From Micromonospora nigra (lineage in GTDB: Bacteria; Actinomycetota; Actinomycetes; Mycobacteriales; Micromonosporaceae), in assembly GCF_900091585.1 (NCBI RefSeq), contig NZ_FMHT01000003.1, forward strand, positions 5,420,001-5,484,000: 64,000 nucleotides of DNA, in the 5' to 3' direction. Below the pieces are notes generated by a model. The model was not told the origin of the DNA and ran no database searches. It saw only the letters and a list, made by a program, of their open reading frames with translations. Numbering within the stretch: position 1 is the first letter of the stretch; each line of letters starts with the position of its first letter. A program made the translations under genes and the position numbers. Of the stretch, positions 1-10,986 are shown piece after piece.

Positions 1-1836
<1,836 letters not shown>

Positions 1837-1940
1837 AAGCTGCTACGCGTCCACTGTGCAACTCTAGACAAACGAACACACCACACCACACCCCAGAAAC
1901 ATCGGGGTCGATGGAACGGTTTGTTTGACATGTCCATAAA

Positions 1941-2057
1941 GTTACGGCGGTCATGGCGGAGGGGAAACGCCCGGCAACATTCCGAACCCGGAAGCTAAGC
2001 CCTCCAGCGCCGATGGTACTGCACTCGGGAGGGTGTGGGAGAGTAGGACACCGCCGG
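1941..2057 (+). rRNA. 5S ribosomal RNA
   Basis: A 5S rRNA gene follows the 23S gene in the usual order. It starts GTTACGGCGGTCATGGCGG, has the conserved loop with CCCGGCAACATTCCGAACCCG, and closes with GTAGGACACCGCCGGA, which pairs with the 5' end. The ends are estimated from this terminal stem. A long hairpin terminator follows directly. Confidence 0.95.
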
Positions 2058-2068
2058 ACACACTTCCA

Positions 2069-2104
2069 GTCGAGGGCCGGCCCAACAGGGGCCGGCCCTC
2101 GACT
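2069..2104 (+). terminator. rRNA operon terminator hairpin
   Basis: A near-perfect inverted repeat with about 16 base pairs (AGTCGAGGGCCGGCCC and its complement) around a 4-5 base loop lies just after the 5S gene. It has no long T-run, as is common in high-GC actinobacteria. It most likely ends the rRNA transcript. Confidence 0.85.
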
Positions 2105-2144
2105 GCGTAGCGCCGTGGAAGGCGCAATCAGGAAGGATGTACCC

Positions 2145-4676
2145 GTGAGTTCAGGACCGCAGGGCGGAGATCGCCCCCGGCGTTACGACGACCGGCCGGG
2201 CGGACGCGACGAGTCGCCTCGCAGGGAGGACCGTCCACCGTACCGGGGCGACCGAGACGACGACCGGGGCCGCAGCGGCAACTTCCGTGGTGGCGACCGT
2301 CGTGAAGGCGGTTTCCGGGGCGGTTCCCGCGACGGTGATTCGCGTGGTGGCGGTTTCCGTCGAGACGGCGACCGACCGAACAACTCCGGTGAGCGCCGTG
2401 AAGGCGGCTTCCGCGGCGGTGACCGCCGTGAGGGTGGTTTCCGTGGTGGCGACCGCCGTGAGGGTGGCTTCCAGGGCGGCGACCGCCGTGAGGGCGGTTT
2501 CCGTGGTGGCGACCGCCGTGAGGGTGGCTTCCAGGGCGGCGACCGCCGAGAGGGTGGCTACCGTGGTGGCGACCGCCGTGAAGGCGGTTTCCGGGGCGGT
2601 TCCCGCGACGGTGATTCGCGTGGTGGCGGTTTCCGTCGAGACGGCGACCGACCGAACAACTCCGGTGAGCGCCGTGAAGGCGGCTTCCGCGGCGGTGACC
2701 GCCGTGAGGGTGGCTACCGTGGTGGCGACCGCCGTGAGGGTGGCTTCCAGGGCGGCGACCGCCGTGAGGGCGGTTTCCGTGGTGGCGACCGCCGGGAAGG
2801 TGGTTTCCAGGGCGGTGACCGCCGTGAGGGTGGCTTCCGCAGCGGTGAGCGCCGGGAGGGTGGCTTCCGCCGGGATGGCGAGCGCACCGGTGGCTTCCGT
2901 GGTGGTGACCGCCGGGAGGGCGGATTCGGCGGCCAGCGGCGCGAGGGCGGGTACCAGCGCGACGAGAACCGTCAGGACGACCGTCGCGGAGGCTACCGGG
3001 AAGGCTCCCGTGCCGGTGAGCGGCGGGAGGGCGGTTTCCAGGGCGGTGACCGCCGTGAGGGTGGCTTCCGCAGCGGTGAGCGCCGGGAGGGTGGCTTCCG
3101 CCGCGACGACCGGGGCCAGTCCGGCTTCCGGGGCGGCGACCGTCGTGAGGGCGGTGAGCGGTCTGGTGGCTTCCGTGGCGACCGTGAAGGCGGCGAGCGC
3201 CGGGGTGGCGGCTTCCGGGACGGTGACCGCCGGGAGGGTGGCTTCCAGGGCGGTGAGCGCCGGGAGAGTGGCTTCCGCCGGGATGGCGAGCGCACCGGTG
3301 GCTTCCGTGGTGGTGACCGCCGGGAGGGTGGTTCCCAGGGCGGCGACCGTCGCGACGGCGGCTACCGCCGGGACGGTGACCGGGGCCAGTCCGGCTACCG
3401 GGGCGGCGACCGTCGTGAGGGCGGTGAGCGGTCTGGTGGCTTCCGTGGCGACCGTGAAGGCGGCGAGCGCCGGGGTGGCGGCTTCCAGGGCGGCGACCGT
3501 CGTGAGGGCGGTTTCCGTGGCGGCGAGCGCCACGACGGCGGCTTCCGTGGCGGCGAGCGCCACGACGAGCGCCGAGACCGGCCGGAGGCCGGGGCCAGGA
3601 GCACCACAGAACCGGTCTTGTCCGATGACATCGCCGCGACCGACCTTGACAAGGACGTCCGTGCGGAGCTGCTGTCGCTGGCCAAGCCGGTGGCCGAGAC
3701 GGTCGCCCGGCACCTCGTTGCCACAGGCCGGTTGATCGACGATGACCCGGCTGAGGCCCTCGCCCACGCCTTGGCCGCGCGCCGGCTCGCCTCGCGCATC
3801 TCCGCGGTGCGGGAGGCCGTCGGGTTGGCCGCGTACCACGCGGGGGAGTGGCAGTCCGCGATCGCGGAGCTGCGTACGTACCACCGGATGTCCGGACTGC
3901 AGAGCCACCTGGCGGTGCTCGCCGACTGTGAGCGGGCGTTGGGTCGGCCGGAGCGCGCCATCGACCTGTTCCGGGGCGCGGACCAGGACAAACTTGACCA
4001 GGCCGTGGCGATCGAGCTGCTGATCGTCGCCGCTGGCGCACGCGGTGACCTCGGTCAGAAGGACGCCGCCGTGGCGATGCTCCAGGTGCGGGAACTCACC
4101 GCCGACGAACCGACGCCGTGGGCGGCCCGACTGCGTTACGCGTACGCCGACGCGCTGCTGGCCGTCGGCCGCCGCGACGAGGCCCGGGAGTGGTTCTCGC
4201 GGGCGGCCGACGCGGATTCCGACGGCGAGACCGACGCGGCCGAGCGACTGCTCGAACTCGACGGCGTGCTGATCGAGGGCGACGACGAGGACGAGGCGGC
4301 GCTGGAGGACATGGTCGCCGGCCCCGGCAGCCCCGGCGCGGTGGCCGTGCACCCCGACGCCGACCTCACCGGCGGCGGTGACCAGGCCGACGACGCCGAC
4401 AGCGCGCCGTCGTCGGTGGACGTCGACCGGAACCCGGTCCCGCAACTGGACGACCTCGCCGACGACGAGCTGACCGACGAGGAGGCGCGGGACCTGGTGT
4501 CCGAGCGCGACGACGTGTCCGATCGCGAGGACGTCGCCGGCCACGGGACGTCCGAGGACGTCGAGAGCGACGGGCCGTCCCGGGACGTCGAGGGCGACGG
4601 GGCGTCCGACGATGTCGGCCGCGACGAGGTGTCCGACGGCGTCGACCGGCGTGGACCGGAGGCCGAGGGACGATGA
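2145..4676 (+). CDS. RGG-repeat protein with C-terminal TPR-like domain
   Basis: This 843-residue protein starts at GTG 2145, preceded by GGAAGGA; an upstream in-frame ATG lies inside the 5S gene and is rejected. Residues about 1-485 are low-complexity Arg/Gly/Asp/Glu-rich repeats built on a ten-residue unit like [10 protein letters not shown]. Residues about 490-715 form a helical, TPR-like domain of the type encoded next to the HAD phosphatase and tlyA in other actinobacteria (Rv1691 position in M. tuberculosis). The C-terminus is acidic (Asp/Glu/Val/Ser-rich). RGG repeats in other proteins bind RNA, so a role in RNA or ribosome metabolism is possible, but this is inference. The next gene starts within its stop codon (ATGA). 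Confidence 0.85.
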   Translation: MSSGPQGGDRPRRYDDRPGGRDESPRREDRPPYRGDRDDDRGRSGNFRGGDRREGGFRGGSRDGDSRGGGFRRDGDRPNNSGERREGGFRGGDRREGGFRGGDRREGGFQGGDRREGGFRGGDRREGGFQGGDRREGGYRGGDRREGGFRGGSRDGDSRGGGFRRDGDRPNNSGERREGGFRGGDRREGGYRGGDRREGGFQGGDRREGGFRGGDRREGGFQGGDRREGGFRSGERREGGFRRDGERTGGFRGGDRREGGFGGQRREGGYQRDENRQDDRRGGYREGSRAGERREGGFQGGDRREGGFRSGERREGGFRRDDRGQSGFRGGDRREGGERSGGFRGDREGGERRGGGFRDGDRREGGFQGGERRESGFRRDGERTGGFRGGDRREGGSQGGDRRDGGYRRDGDRGQSGYRGGDRREGGERSGGFRGDREGGERRGGGFQGGDRREGGFRGGERHDGGFRGGERHDERRDRPEAGARSTTEPVLSDDIAATDLDKDVRAELLSLAKPVAETVARHLVATGRLIDDDPAEALAHALAARRLASRISAVREAVGLAAYHAGEWQSAIAELRTYHRMSGLQSHLAVLADCERALGRPERAIDLFRGADQDKLDQAVAIELLIVAAGARGDLGQKDAAVAMLQVRELTADEPTPWAARLRYAYADALLAVGRRDEAREWFSRAADADSDGETDAAERLLELDGVLIEGDDEDEAALEDMVAGPGSPGAVAVHPDADLTGGGDQADDADSAPSSVDVDRNPVPQLDDLADDELTDEEARDLVSERDDVSDREDVAGHGTSEDVESDGPSRDVEGDGASDDVGRDEVSDGVDRRGPEAEGR
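2290..3570 (+). repeat. 30-bp coding tandem repeat array (RGG units)
   Basis: The 5' half of the gene at 2145 is an array of imperfect 30-base units encoding [10 protein letters not shown] and variants (FQGG, FRSG, YRGG, FRRD). A larger block of about 138 bases starting at 2301 recurs almost exactly at 2577, an in-frame offset of 276 bases (92 codons). A second larger repeat, containing the segment with RGQSG and [17 protein letters not shown], occurs near 3110 and 3380. Length polymorphism between strains is expected. Confidence 0.9.
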
Positions 4677-5704
4677 ACGACGGGGTCGGGGGCCGGCTGG
4701 CCGACGGGTACGTCATGGTCGTCTTCGACCTGGACGGGGTGATCTACCTGATCGACCGGCCGATCCCCGGCGCGGTCGAGGCGGTGGGCCGCCTGCATGC
4801 CGAGGGGCGGGCCGTCGCGTACGCCACGAACAACGCCTCCCGCCGTTCCAGCGAGGTGGCGGACCTGCTCACCGGTATGGGTGTGCCGGCGCGGCCCGAC
4901 GAGGTCCTGACGTCGGCGGTGGCCGCCGCGGAGCTGCTGCGGGACCGGTTGCCCGCCGGCGCGGCGGTCCTCGTGGTGGGCGCCGAGGCGCTGCGGGCCG
5001 AGATCCGCGCTGTCGGCCTCACTCCGGTGGCCCGCGCCGACGAGTCGCCGGTGGCGGTGGTGCAGGGGTACGGGCCGCAGGTCGGCTGGCTGGACCTCGC
5101 CGAAGCCAGCGTGGCGGTGCGTGGCGGTGCCACCTGGGTGGCGACCAACACCGACCGGACGCTGCCGAGCGGACGGGGTCCACTGCCGGGCAACGGTGCG
5201 CTGGTCGCCGCGCTGCGCACCGCGCTCGACCGGGATCCCGACGAGGTGGTCGGCAAACCGGAGCCGGAGCTCTTCGCCAGGGCCGCGCGGCGGGCGGGAG
5301 AAGGACGGACCCTGGTCGTCGGTGACCGCCTGGACACCGACATCGAGGGCGCCAACCGCGCCGGGCTGGACAGCCTGCTCGTGCTCACCGGCGTCAGTGA
5401 CGTGGCCGAGTTGCTCGCCGCGCCGCCGGACCGCCGCCCGACGTACGTCGCCTGGGACCTGGCCGGGCTGTTCGACCCGGCGGCGGTGGTGTCGGTTCCC
5501 GGGCGGGCGGACGCCGACGGCTGGTCGGTGACCGGCAGCGACGACGGGCTGGAACTGGCCGGTTCGGGTCGTGCCCTCGACGCGGTCGGCGCCCTCTGCG
5601 CCGTGGCCTGGTCGGCCGGCGACGCCGGGTCGAGAGCCTGGCGGGTGCGGGCCGCCTCCGCGGCGGCCACCGAGACTCTCGCCGCGCTCGGCCTGCCGGT
5701 CTGA
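4673..5704 (+). CDS. HAD-IIA family sugar/nucleotide phosphatase
   Basis: A 343-residue haloacid-dehalogenase superfamily hydrolase. Motif I is FDLDGVIY with nucleophile Asp19 and acid/base Asp21; motif II is the ATNNASR stretch near residue 45. Motif III/IV is seen as VGKPEPELF and [17 protein letters not shown]. It resembles the p-nitrophenyl-phosphatase/NagD group (subclass IIA), which dephosphorylates small phosphoesters; the true substrate is unknown. About 80 C-terminal residues beyond the catalytic fold look like an extra domain seen in actinobacterial homologues. It starts at ATG overlapping the stop of the TPR gene, so the two are probably coupled, and it matches the Rv1692 position. 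Confidence 0.88.
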   Translation: MNDGVGGRLADGYVMVVFDLDGVIYLIDRPIPGAVEAVGRLHAEGRAVAYATNNASRRSSEVADLLTGMGVPARPDEVLTSAVAAAELLRDRLPAGAAVLVVGAEALRAEIRAVGLTPVARADESPVAVVQGYGPQVGWLDLAEASVAVRGGATWVATNTDRTLPSGRGPLPGNGALVAALRTALDRDPDEVVGKPEPELFARAARRAGEGRTLVVGDRLDTDIEGANRAGLDSLLVLTGVSDVAELLAAPPDRRPTYVAWDLAGLFDPAAVVSVPGRADADGWSVTGSDDGLELAGSGRALDAVGALCAVAWSAGDAGSRAWRVRAASAAATETLAALGLPV

Positions 5705-5751
5705 TCCTGTGCCGTCGGCGGACCTGCCGGTCTGATCGCGCCGTCGGCGGC

Positions 5752-6090
5752 TCAGAGCAGCTTGCGCAGCTTCATCAGGTCGAACGGGTTCGCCTTGATC
5801 GACACCCGCCGCGCCGCGATCGCCTTGGTGATGTCCAGCTCGCCCCGGACGAGGGCGATCAGGTCGTCACTGGAGGTGCTCATCGCGATCTTGGCCTTGG
5901 GGTCGTCGCCGTCGGTCAGCCCCACCAGCCGCCCGTTCGTGAGCCGGCCGTGGAAGGCGGTGTCGAGGTCGGTGATCCGGCAGGCCAGGGTGCGGTCCAG
6001 GTCTACGCGCTCGCGTACGGTCTCCGCGTCGCGGTCGAGCCGTGCGGCCAGATCCTGCAACGCCTGCCGGCACTCGTCCACGCTGGCCAC
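5752..6090 (-). CDS. SCP2-type sterol/lipid carrier domain protein
   Basis: A 112-residue protein on the opposite strand to its neighbours. The reading frame extends further upstream, but GTG at 6090 is chosen because GGGGGCGAT precedes it and the family-like sequence starts there. The central and C-terminal part (FHGRLTNGR, AKIAMSTSSDDLIALVRGE, then VSIKANPFDLMKLRKLL) has the pattern of small actinobacterial SCP2 sterol-binding proteins, which bind hydrophobic ligands. It is head-to-head with the gene at 6203, so about 110 bases hold both promoters. The ligand is unknown. Confidence 0.75.
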   Translation of the reverse strand: MASVDECRQALQDLAARLDRDAETVRERVDLDRTLACRITDLDTAFHGRLTNGRLVGLTDGDDPKAKIAMSTSSDDLIALVRGELDITKAIAARRVSIKANPFDLMKLRKLL

Positions 6091-6202
6091 ATCGCCCCCT
6101 TGTCGCTCGGCACGTCCGTCCCCGGCACCGTACCGCACGGGTGGCACCGCGCGGCCCGGTAGCGTGACACCTGCACATCCCGCCCCGCGGAAGGACTCAG
6201 TC

Positions 6203-6808
6203 ATGCAGGACGCGTGGCGCGCCTACCTCGAGCTGGCCATGGGCCTGACGGAGGCGCCCCGGAAGAAGGCCCAGGACGCTGTCCGCCGCCTCGCCGGCTC
6301 CAGCGGCGCGACCGCCGCCCAGTTGCAGACCCTCGGCGAGGAACTGATCTCCACCGGCGCGGCCAACCGGGAGGCGTTGACCAAGTTGGTCCGCTTCGAG
6401 GTCGACCGGGCCCTGGGCGCGGTGGGACTGGCCACCGCCGACGAGGTCGCCGAACTGACCCGCCGGGTGCACGAGCTGGAACGCCAGCTCCGGCAGGCCA
6501 GGGGAGTACCCCCGGCCGGCGAGCCGCAGCCGGCGACCGGCAGCCCGGAGACGGTGGCGAGCGGGACCGTCGTGCAGCAGGCCGCAGCGAGCAAGACCGT
6601 GGCGAAGAAGGCCGTGGCGAAGAAGGCCGTGTCGAGCAAGACGGTCGCGAAGAAGACGGTCGCGAAGAAGGCCGTCGCGAAGAAGGCCGTCGTGCGCAAG
6701 CCGCCGGCCACCGTGACCCGTACCGCCGAGGTCGGCGATGATGAGTCGGCGCGGCCGGCGAAGGCCACGCGGCCGGCGCGTCGGCCGGAACCGGGCGGTG
6801 CCGCGTGA
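6203..6808 (+). CDS. Phasin-like / PhaF-type helical protein with Lys-Ala-rich tail
   Basis: A 201-residue protein starting at ATG 6203 after GGAAGGACTC. Residues 1-110 are predicted helical (DAWRAYLELAMGLTEAPRKKAQDAVRRL, then a coiled coil ending HELERQLRQARG), resembling small polyhydroxyalkanoate granule-associated proteins. Residues about 130-180 are pentapeptide-like repeats of A-K-K-A-V and S-K-T-V, similar to histone-H1-like tails that bind DNA or polyanions. Function is not certain; candidates are a granule- or nucleoid-associated protein. It is the first gene of a run leading to tlyA. Confidence 0.7.
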   Translation: MQDAWRAYLELAMGLTEAPRKKAQDAVRRLAGSSGATAAQLQTLGEELISTGAANREALTKLVRFEVDRALGAVGLATADEVAELTRRVHELERQLRQARGVPPAGEPQPATGSPETVASGTVVQQAAASKTVAKKAVAKKAVSSKTVAKKTVAKKAVAKKAVVRKPPATVTRTAEVGDDESARPAKATRPARRPEPGGAA

Positions 6809-6824
6809 CCGGGCGGACCGGCAG

Positions 6825-7049
6825 GTGAGCACCCCGTTCCGCCCCGGCCCGCCGCCCGGTGCCCGTCCCGGCCCGCGGGTGGGCCCCGCGTCGTCCGACG
6901 ACCTCGGCGAGGTGCGCCATCCCGCTGTCGACGCCGCGGTGCAGGCGATGGCCAACGCCGCCGAGCTCCCTCCGGCCGACCAGATCGCCCAGTACGAGGC
7001 GGCATACGAGACCCTGCGGGAGACTCTCGCCACCATCGACCAGTCCTGA
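6825..7049 (+). CDS. Small conserved-type protein upstream of tlyA (unknown)
   Basis: A 74-residue protein with a Pro/Arg-rich start and a helical C-terminus (HPAVDAAVQAMANAAELPPADQIAQY...). GTG 6825 is chosen because GGGCGGA precedes it; an alternative GTG at 6798 would overlap the upstream gene. It lies in the position of the small gene before tlyA in M. tuberculosis (Rv1693). No known domain is recognised. Confidence 0.6.
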   Translation: MSTPFRPGPPPGARPGPRVGPASSDDLGEVRHPAVDAAVQAMANAAELPPADQIAQYEAAYETLRETLATIDQS

Positions 7050-7067
7050 TCCGGAGAACAACCATCC

Positions 7068-7928
7068 ATGGCACGTCGTAACCGGCTGGACGCCGAACTC
7101 GTCCGTCGTGGCCTGGCCCGCTCCCGCGAGCAGGCCGCCGCCCTCGTCGAGGCCGGCCGGGTCCACCTGCGGGGGGTGCCGGCGCGCAAGGCCGCCGCGA
7201 TGGTCGACCCCGCCGACCCGCTGCTGGTCACGGGCGAGGACCCGAGCACGGAGTACGTGTCCCGGGGCGGGCACAAACTGGCCGGTGCCCTGGCGGCCTT
7301 CGCCCAGGGCGGACTGCGGGTCTCCGGCCGGCGCTGCCTCGACGCGGGGGCGTCCACCGGCGGCTTCACCGACGTGCTGCTGCGGGCCGGCGCCGCCGAG
7401 GTGGTGGCCGTGGACGTCGGCTACGGCCAGCTCGCCTGGCCGCTGCGCACCGACGACCGGGTCCGGGTCCACGAACGCACCAACGTGCGCACCCTCACCC
7501 CGGAACTGATCGACGGGCCCGTCGACCTGACCGTGGCTGACCTGTCGTTCATCTCACTGCGACTGGTGCTGCCGGCGCTGGCCGGCTGCACCCGCGCCGA
7601 CGGCGACCTCGCCCTGATGGTCAAGCCGCAGTTCGAGGTGGGCAGGGAACGGGTCGGGGCGGGCGGCGTGGTCCGGGACCCCGAGCTGCGGGCCGAGGCG
7701 GTCCTCGACGTGGCCGCGTCCGCCGCCGGGCTCGGCCTGGGCCTCGCGGACGTGGCGGCCAGCCCGCTGCCCGGGCCGAGCGGCAACGTCGAGTTCTTCG
7801 TATGGTTACGCCGGGACGCCCCCGCGGCCGACGCGGGGCGGGTGCGGGCCGTGGTGACCGCCGGGCCGCAGGGCCCGGGGCCGTCCGGTGACGTGCCGGA
7901 CGCGGCGACGGAGGAGGTGGCCGGGTGA
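7068..7928 (+). CDS. tlyA: TlyA family rRNA 2'-O-methyltransferase
   Basis: A 286-residue TlyA homologue. Residues 1-60 are an S4 RNA-binding domain (RRNRLDAELVRRGLARSREQA). The Rossmann methyltransferase fold follows, with SAM-binding motif CLDAGASTGGFTDVLLRAGA near residue 90 and the catalytic-region motif MVKPQFEVGRE near 185. In mycobacteria TlyA methylates cytidines in 16S and 23S rRNA and its loss gives capreomycin/viomycin resistance. Family length is about 270 residues, so this copy is full length. It starts at ATG 7068 in the same order as in M. tuberculosis, before NAD kinase. Confidence 0.95.
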   Translation: MARRNRLDAELVRRGLARSREQAAALVEAGRVHLRGVPARKAAAMVDPADPLLVTGEDPSTEYVSRGGHKLAGALAAFAQGGLRVSGRRCLDAGASTGGFTDVLLRAGAAEVVAVDVGYGQLAWPLRTDDRVRVHERTNVRTLTPELIDGPVDLTVADLSFISLRLVLPALAGCTRADGDLALMVKPQFEVGRERVGAGGVVRDPELRAEAVLDVAASAAGLGLGLADVAASPLPGPSGNVEFFVWLRRDAPAADAGRVRAVVTAGPQGPGPSGDVPDAATEEVAG

Positions 7929-7983
7929 TCGAGCTGCACAGCCCCGGGGGCGGGACCCGCCCCGTCCGAAAGGGACCGACGCG

Positions 7984-8867
7984 GTGAGCCGGACGGCCCT
8001 GCTGGTGACGCACACCGGCCGGCGTCGCAGCACCGAGCATGCCCGGGCGGTCGCCGCCGACCTGACCGGGGCCGGCTTCGAGGTGCGGGTGGTGGCCGAG
8101 GAGGCCGACGACCTGGACCTGCCCGGGGCGGTGCCGGTGACCGGCCCGCAGGCCGCCGACGGTGCCGAGATCGTGTTCGCCCTCGGCGGGGACGGCACCT
8201 TCCTGCGCGCCGCCGAGCTGGCCCGCCCGGCGAAGGCTCCGCTGCTCGGCATCAACCTCGGCAAGGTCGGCTTCCTGGCCGAGGCGGAGATCGACGACCT
8301 CGACGTCGCGGTACGTGACGTGGTGGAACGCAACTACACGGTGGACGAACGGCTCACCCTCGACGTGACCGCCGAGTTCGACGGTGGCCCCACCATCGAG
8401 TCGTGGGCGCTCAACGAAATCAGCGTCGAGAAGGGCGAGCGGGCCCAGATGCTGGAGCTGCTCGTCGACGTCGACGGCCGGCCGTTGTCCCGGTACGGCT
8501 GCGACGGTGTGGTCTGTGCGACGCCCACCGGCTCCACGGCGTACGCGTTCTCGGGGGCGGTCCGGTGGTGTGGCCTGAGGTCGAGGCGCTGCTACTGGTG
8601 CCGATCAGTGCGCACGCCCTGTTCAGCCGGCCCCTGGTGACCGCGCCCACGTCCACGTTCGTCATCACGGTGGACCCGTTCACCACGCTGGCCGTGCTGT
8701 GCTGCGACGGCCGGCGGGTCTACGACCTGCCGCCCGGCGCTCGCGTGACGGTGCGGCGCGGTGCGCTGCCGGTGCGGATCGTGCGACTGCGGGACCGGCC
8801 CTTCACCGACCGACTGGTCGCCAAGTTCGACCTGCCGGTGCACGGTTGGCGGGGTAGCCGCCGCTGA
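7984..8867 (+). pseudogene. nadK: NAD kinase with apparent 1-base frameshift
   Basis: NAD kinase phosphorylates NAD to NADP and is generally essential. The first frame (GTG 7984 to stop at 8640) carries LGGDGTFLRAAE and the NEISVEKG and ATPTGSTAYAFS motifs. After TTCTCG at 8548-8553 it reads into unrelated residues and stops. The normal continuation, GGPVVWPEVEALLLVPISAH through FDLPVHGW, is in the next frame up to 8867. The break is in the run of five G at 8553-8557; six G would restore AFSGGGPVVWPE and give a normal protein of about 294 residues. A homopolymer base-call error is the likeliest explanation; a real mutation or -1 slippage is possible. Confidence 0.9.
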
Positions 8868-9118
8868 CGACCCCGCAGGGCCGGGGCCGGCGAACCTCGT
8901 CGCCTGACGCGGGTGCGGTGGGCAGCAGGGTTCCGGGACGGAGCGGCGCGGCGGGCAGCAGGGTTCCGCGACGGGAACGGCGCGGGGGGTGCGGCAGGCA
9001 GCGGGGACGGGGGACGGCGCGGGGTGCGGCAGGTCGCGGTGTCCGGGGAGACCGGGGCCGTCCGGCTGCGCCGCGCCGGCTGGTCAAGTGTCGGGGCCCG
9101 CGTCTAGTGTCGGGTGCT
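8868..9118. other. Intergenic region with imperfect GC-rich repeats
   Basis: This 250-base gap before recN holds short imperfect repeats: GGCAGCAGGGTTCCG occurs at 8921 and 8953, and GGCGCGGGG...TGCGGCAGG recurs near 8979 and 9016. No gene is convincing in it. A promoter for recN would be expected here, but no clear -35/-10 pair is seen. Confidence 0.5.
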
Positions 9119-10876
9119 GTGCTGGAAGAGCTGCGCATCACCGGACTGGGCGTCATCGAGGACACGACGCTGCCGTTGACCGGCGGCATGAACGTCATCA
9201 CAGGCGAGACCGGGGCCGGAAAGACCATGGTGGTCACCGGTCTGGGGCTGCTCTTCGGCGGTCGGGCCGACGCCGGACGGGTCCGGGCCCAGCCCGGCAG
9301 GGCGGTCGTGGAGGGGCGGCTGCGCCTGCACGGGCGGGTGGCCGACACGGTGCACGCCCGGATCACCGACGCCGGCGGCGAGCCCGACGAGGACGGTTCG
9401 CTGCTGCTGAGCCGTACGGTCACCGTGGAAGGGCGCTCGCGCGCCCACCTGGGCGGGCGGAGCATGCCGGTGTCGATGCTCGGCGAGGTGGGCGAGCAGG
9501 TGGTGGCGGTGCACGGCCAGTCCGACCAGCTGCGCCTGCTGCGTCCCGCCGAGCAACGCGCGGCGCTGGACCGGTTCGCCGGCCCCGAGCACGAGAAGCT
9601 GCTCGACGCGGTGCGGGAGGCGTACGCCGGGTGGCGGCGGGTCGTCGACGACCTGGCCGACCGGCGGCGCAACGCCCGGGAGCGCAACCAGGAGGCCGAC
9701 CTGCTGCGCCTCGGGCTCGACGAGATCACCCGGGTCGACCCGCAGCCGGGGGAGGACGACGAGCTGAAGGCGGAGGCCCAGCGCCTGGAGCACGCCGAGG
9801 GGCTGCGCACGGCGGCGCAGTTGGCGCACCACAGCCTCGCCGGCGGGGCCGAGGCGATCGACGAGACGCCGGACGCGACGTCGTTGCTGGGCACGGCGCG
9901 GCGCACCCTCGAGGCGCAGGCCGGCACGGACCCGGCGCTGGGTGAGCTGGCCGTTCGCCTGGAGGAGGCGGCGACCCTGGTCACCGACGTCTCCGCGGAG
10001 CTGTCGGCGTACCTGGCGGCGCTGGACGCCGACCCGGCCCGGTTGCAGACCGTCTACGAGCGCCGGGCCGCGCTGCGTGCCCTGACCCGCAAGTACGCCG
10101 ACGACGTCGACGGGGTGATCGCCTGGGCGGAGCGGGCCCGCGCCCGGCTGTCCGATCTCGACAGTTCCGACGAACTGCTCGACGAGTTGGAGCGGGAGTC
10201 CCAGCGGCTGGCCGTCGAGGTCGCCGACCTGGCCGGGCGGCTGTCGGCGTCCCGCCGGGAGGCGGCCGGCCGGTTCGCCGAGCAGGTCACCGTCGAGCTG
10301 GCCGGCCTGGCCATGCCGCACGCCCGCGTCCAGGTGGAGGTGCTGTCCCGGCTGGCCGGGCGGGCCGAGCCGTCGCTGCCGGTCGACGGGGTCGAGGTGG
10401 GCGTCGGCCCGGACGGCTGCGACGAGGTGGAGTTGCGCCTGCTGGCTCACCCGGGGGCACCGGCACTGCCGTTGCAGCGGGGTGCCTCGGGTGGCGAGCT
10501 GTCCCGGGTGATGCTGGCCATCGAGGTGGTCTTCGCGGGGTCGGGCGGGCCACCGACCCTCGTCTTCGACGAGGTGGATGCCGGGGTGGGTGGGCAGGCC
10601 GCGGTGGAGATCGGCCGCCGGCTGGCCCGGCTGGCCCGCAGCCACCAGGTGCTCGTGGTCACCCACCTGCCGCAGGTGGCGGCGTTCGCGGACCGGCACC
10701 TGGTGGTGGCGAAGGACACCGGTGGCGCGGTCACCACGAGCGGCGTACGAATGGTGGAGGACACGGAACGCGCTCGGGAACTGGCGCGAATGTTGGCGGG
10801 TTTGCCCGACTCGGATCTGGGTATCGCCCACGCCGAGGAGCTGCTGGCCCTGGCGGCGCGGGAAAGGCGACCCTGA
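9119..10876 (+). CDS. recN: DNA repair protein RecN
   Basis: A 585-residue SMC-like ATPase starting at GTG 9119 (the longer frame upstream covers intergenic repeats). Walker A is GETGAGKT at residues 29-36. The middle (about 150-380) is coiled coil and helical. The C-terminal half carries the ABC-signature-like ASGGELSRVMLAIEVV and Walker B LVFDEVDAGVGGQAA, then VVTHLPQVAAFAD. RecN helps tether broken ends in double-strand-break repair. Length matches the family (about 550-590). Confidence 0.96.
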   Translation: MLEELRITGLGVIEDTTLPLTGGMNVITGETGAGKTMVVTGLGLLFGGRADAGRVRAQPGRAVVEGRLRLHGRVADTVHARITDAGGEPDEDGSLLLSRTVTVEGRSRAHLGGRSMPVSMLGEVGEQVVAVHGQSDQLRLLRPAEQRAALDRFAGPEHEKLLDAVREAYAGWRRVVDDLADRRRNARERNQEADLLRLGLDEITRVDPQPGEDDELKAEAQRLEHAEGLRTAAQLAHHSLAGGAEAIDETPDATSLLGTARRTLEAQAGTDPALGELAVRLEEAATLVTDVSAELSAYLAALDADPARLQTVYERRAALRALTRKYADDVDGVIAWAERARARLSDLDSSDELLDELERESQRLAVEVADLAGRLSASRREAAGRFAEQVTVELAGLAMPHARVQVEVLSRLAGRAEPSLPVDGVEVGVGPDGCDEVELRLLAHPGAPALPLQRGASGGELSRVMLAIEVVFAGSGGPPTLVFDEVDAGVGGQAAVEIGRRLARLARSHQVLVVTHLPQVAAFADRHLVVAKDTGGAVTTSGVRMVEDTERARELARMLAGLPDSDLGIAHAEELLALAARERRP

Positions 10877-10891
10877 GTCCGCCGATTGTGA

Positions 10892-10913
10892 GCGGAGGCA
10901 CACCGGCCTCCGC
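10892..10913 (+). terminator. Hairpin after recN
   Basis: GCGGAGGC and GCCTCCGC pair around a six-base loop 15 bases after the recN stop codon. There is no T-run. It may be a weak terminator or only a transcript 3' structure. Confidence 0.5.
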
Positions 10914-10986
10914 CAGAGTGTGCTTCCCTGGGTAGGCGGCCCTGCTCAGGCATGTCGCGACAGATTCCCCTGCCTCACATGCCAGG

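Noticed and set aside
2151..4544. Long antisense frame (797 codons) opposite the RGG gene
   Set aside because: It is a by-product of the repeats and GC bias; the product is repetitive Ala/Thr/Val-rich, with no family pattern or ribosome site.
8640..8867. Second half of NAD kinase as a separate gene
   Set aside because: It lacks an N-terminal domain and continues the family sequence exactly from the frameshift point.
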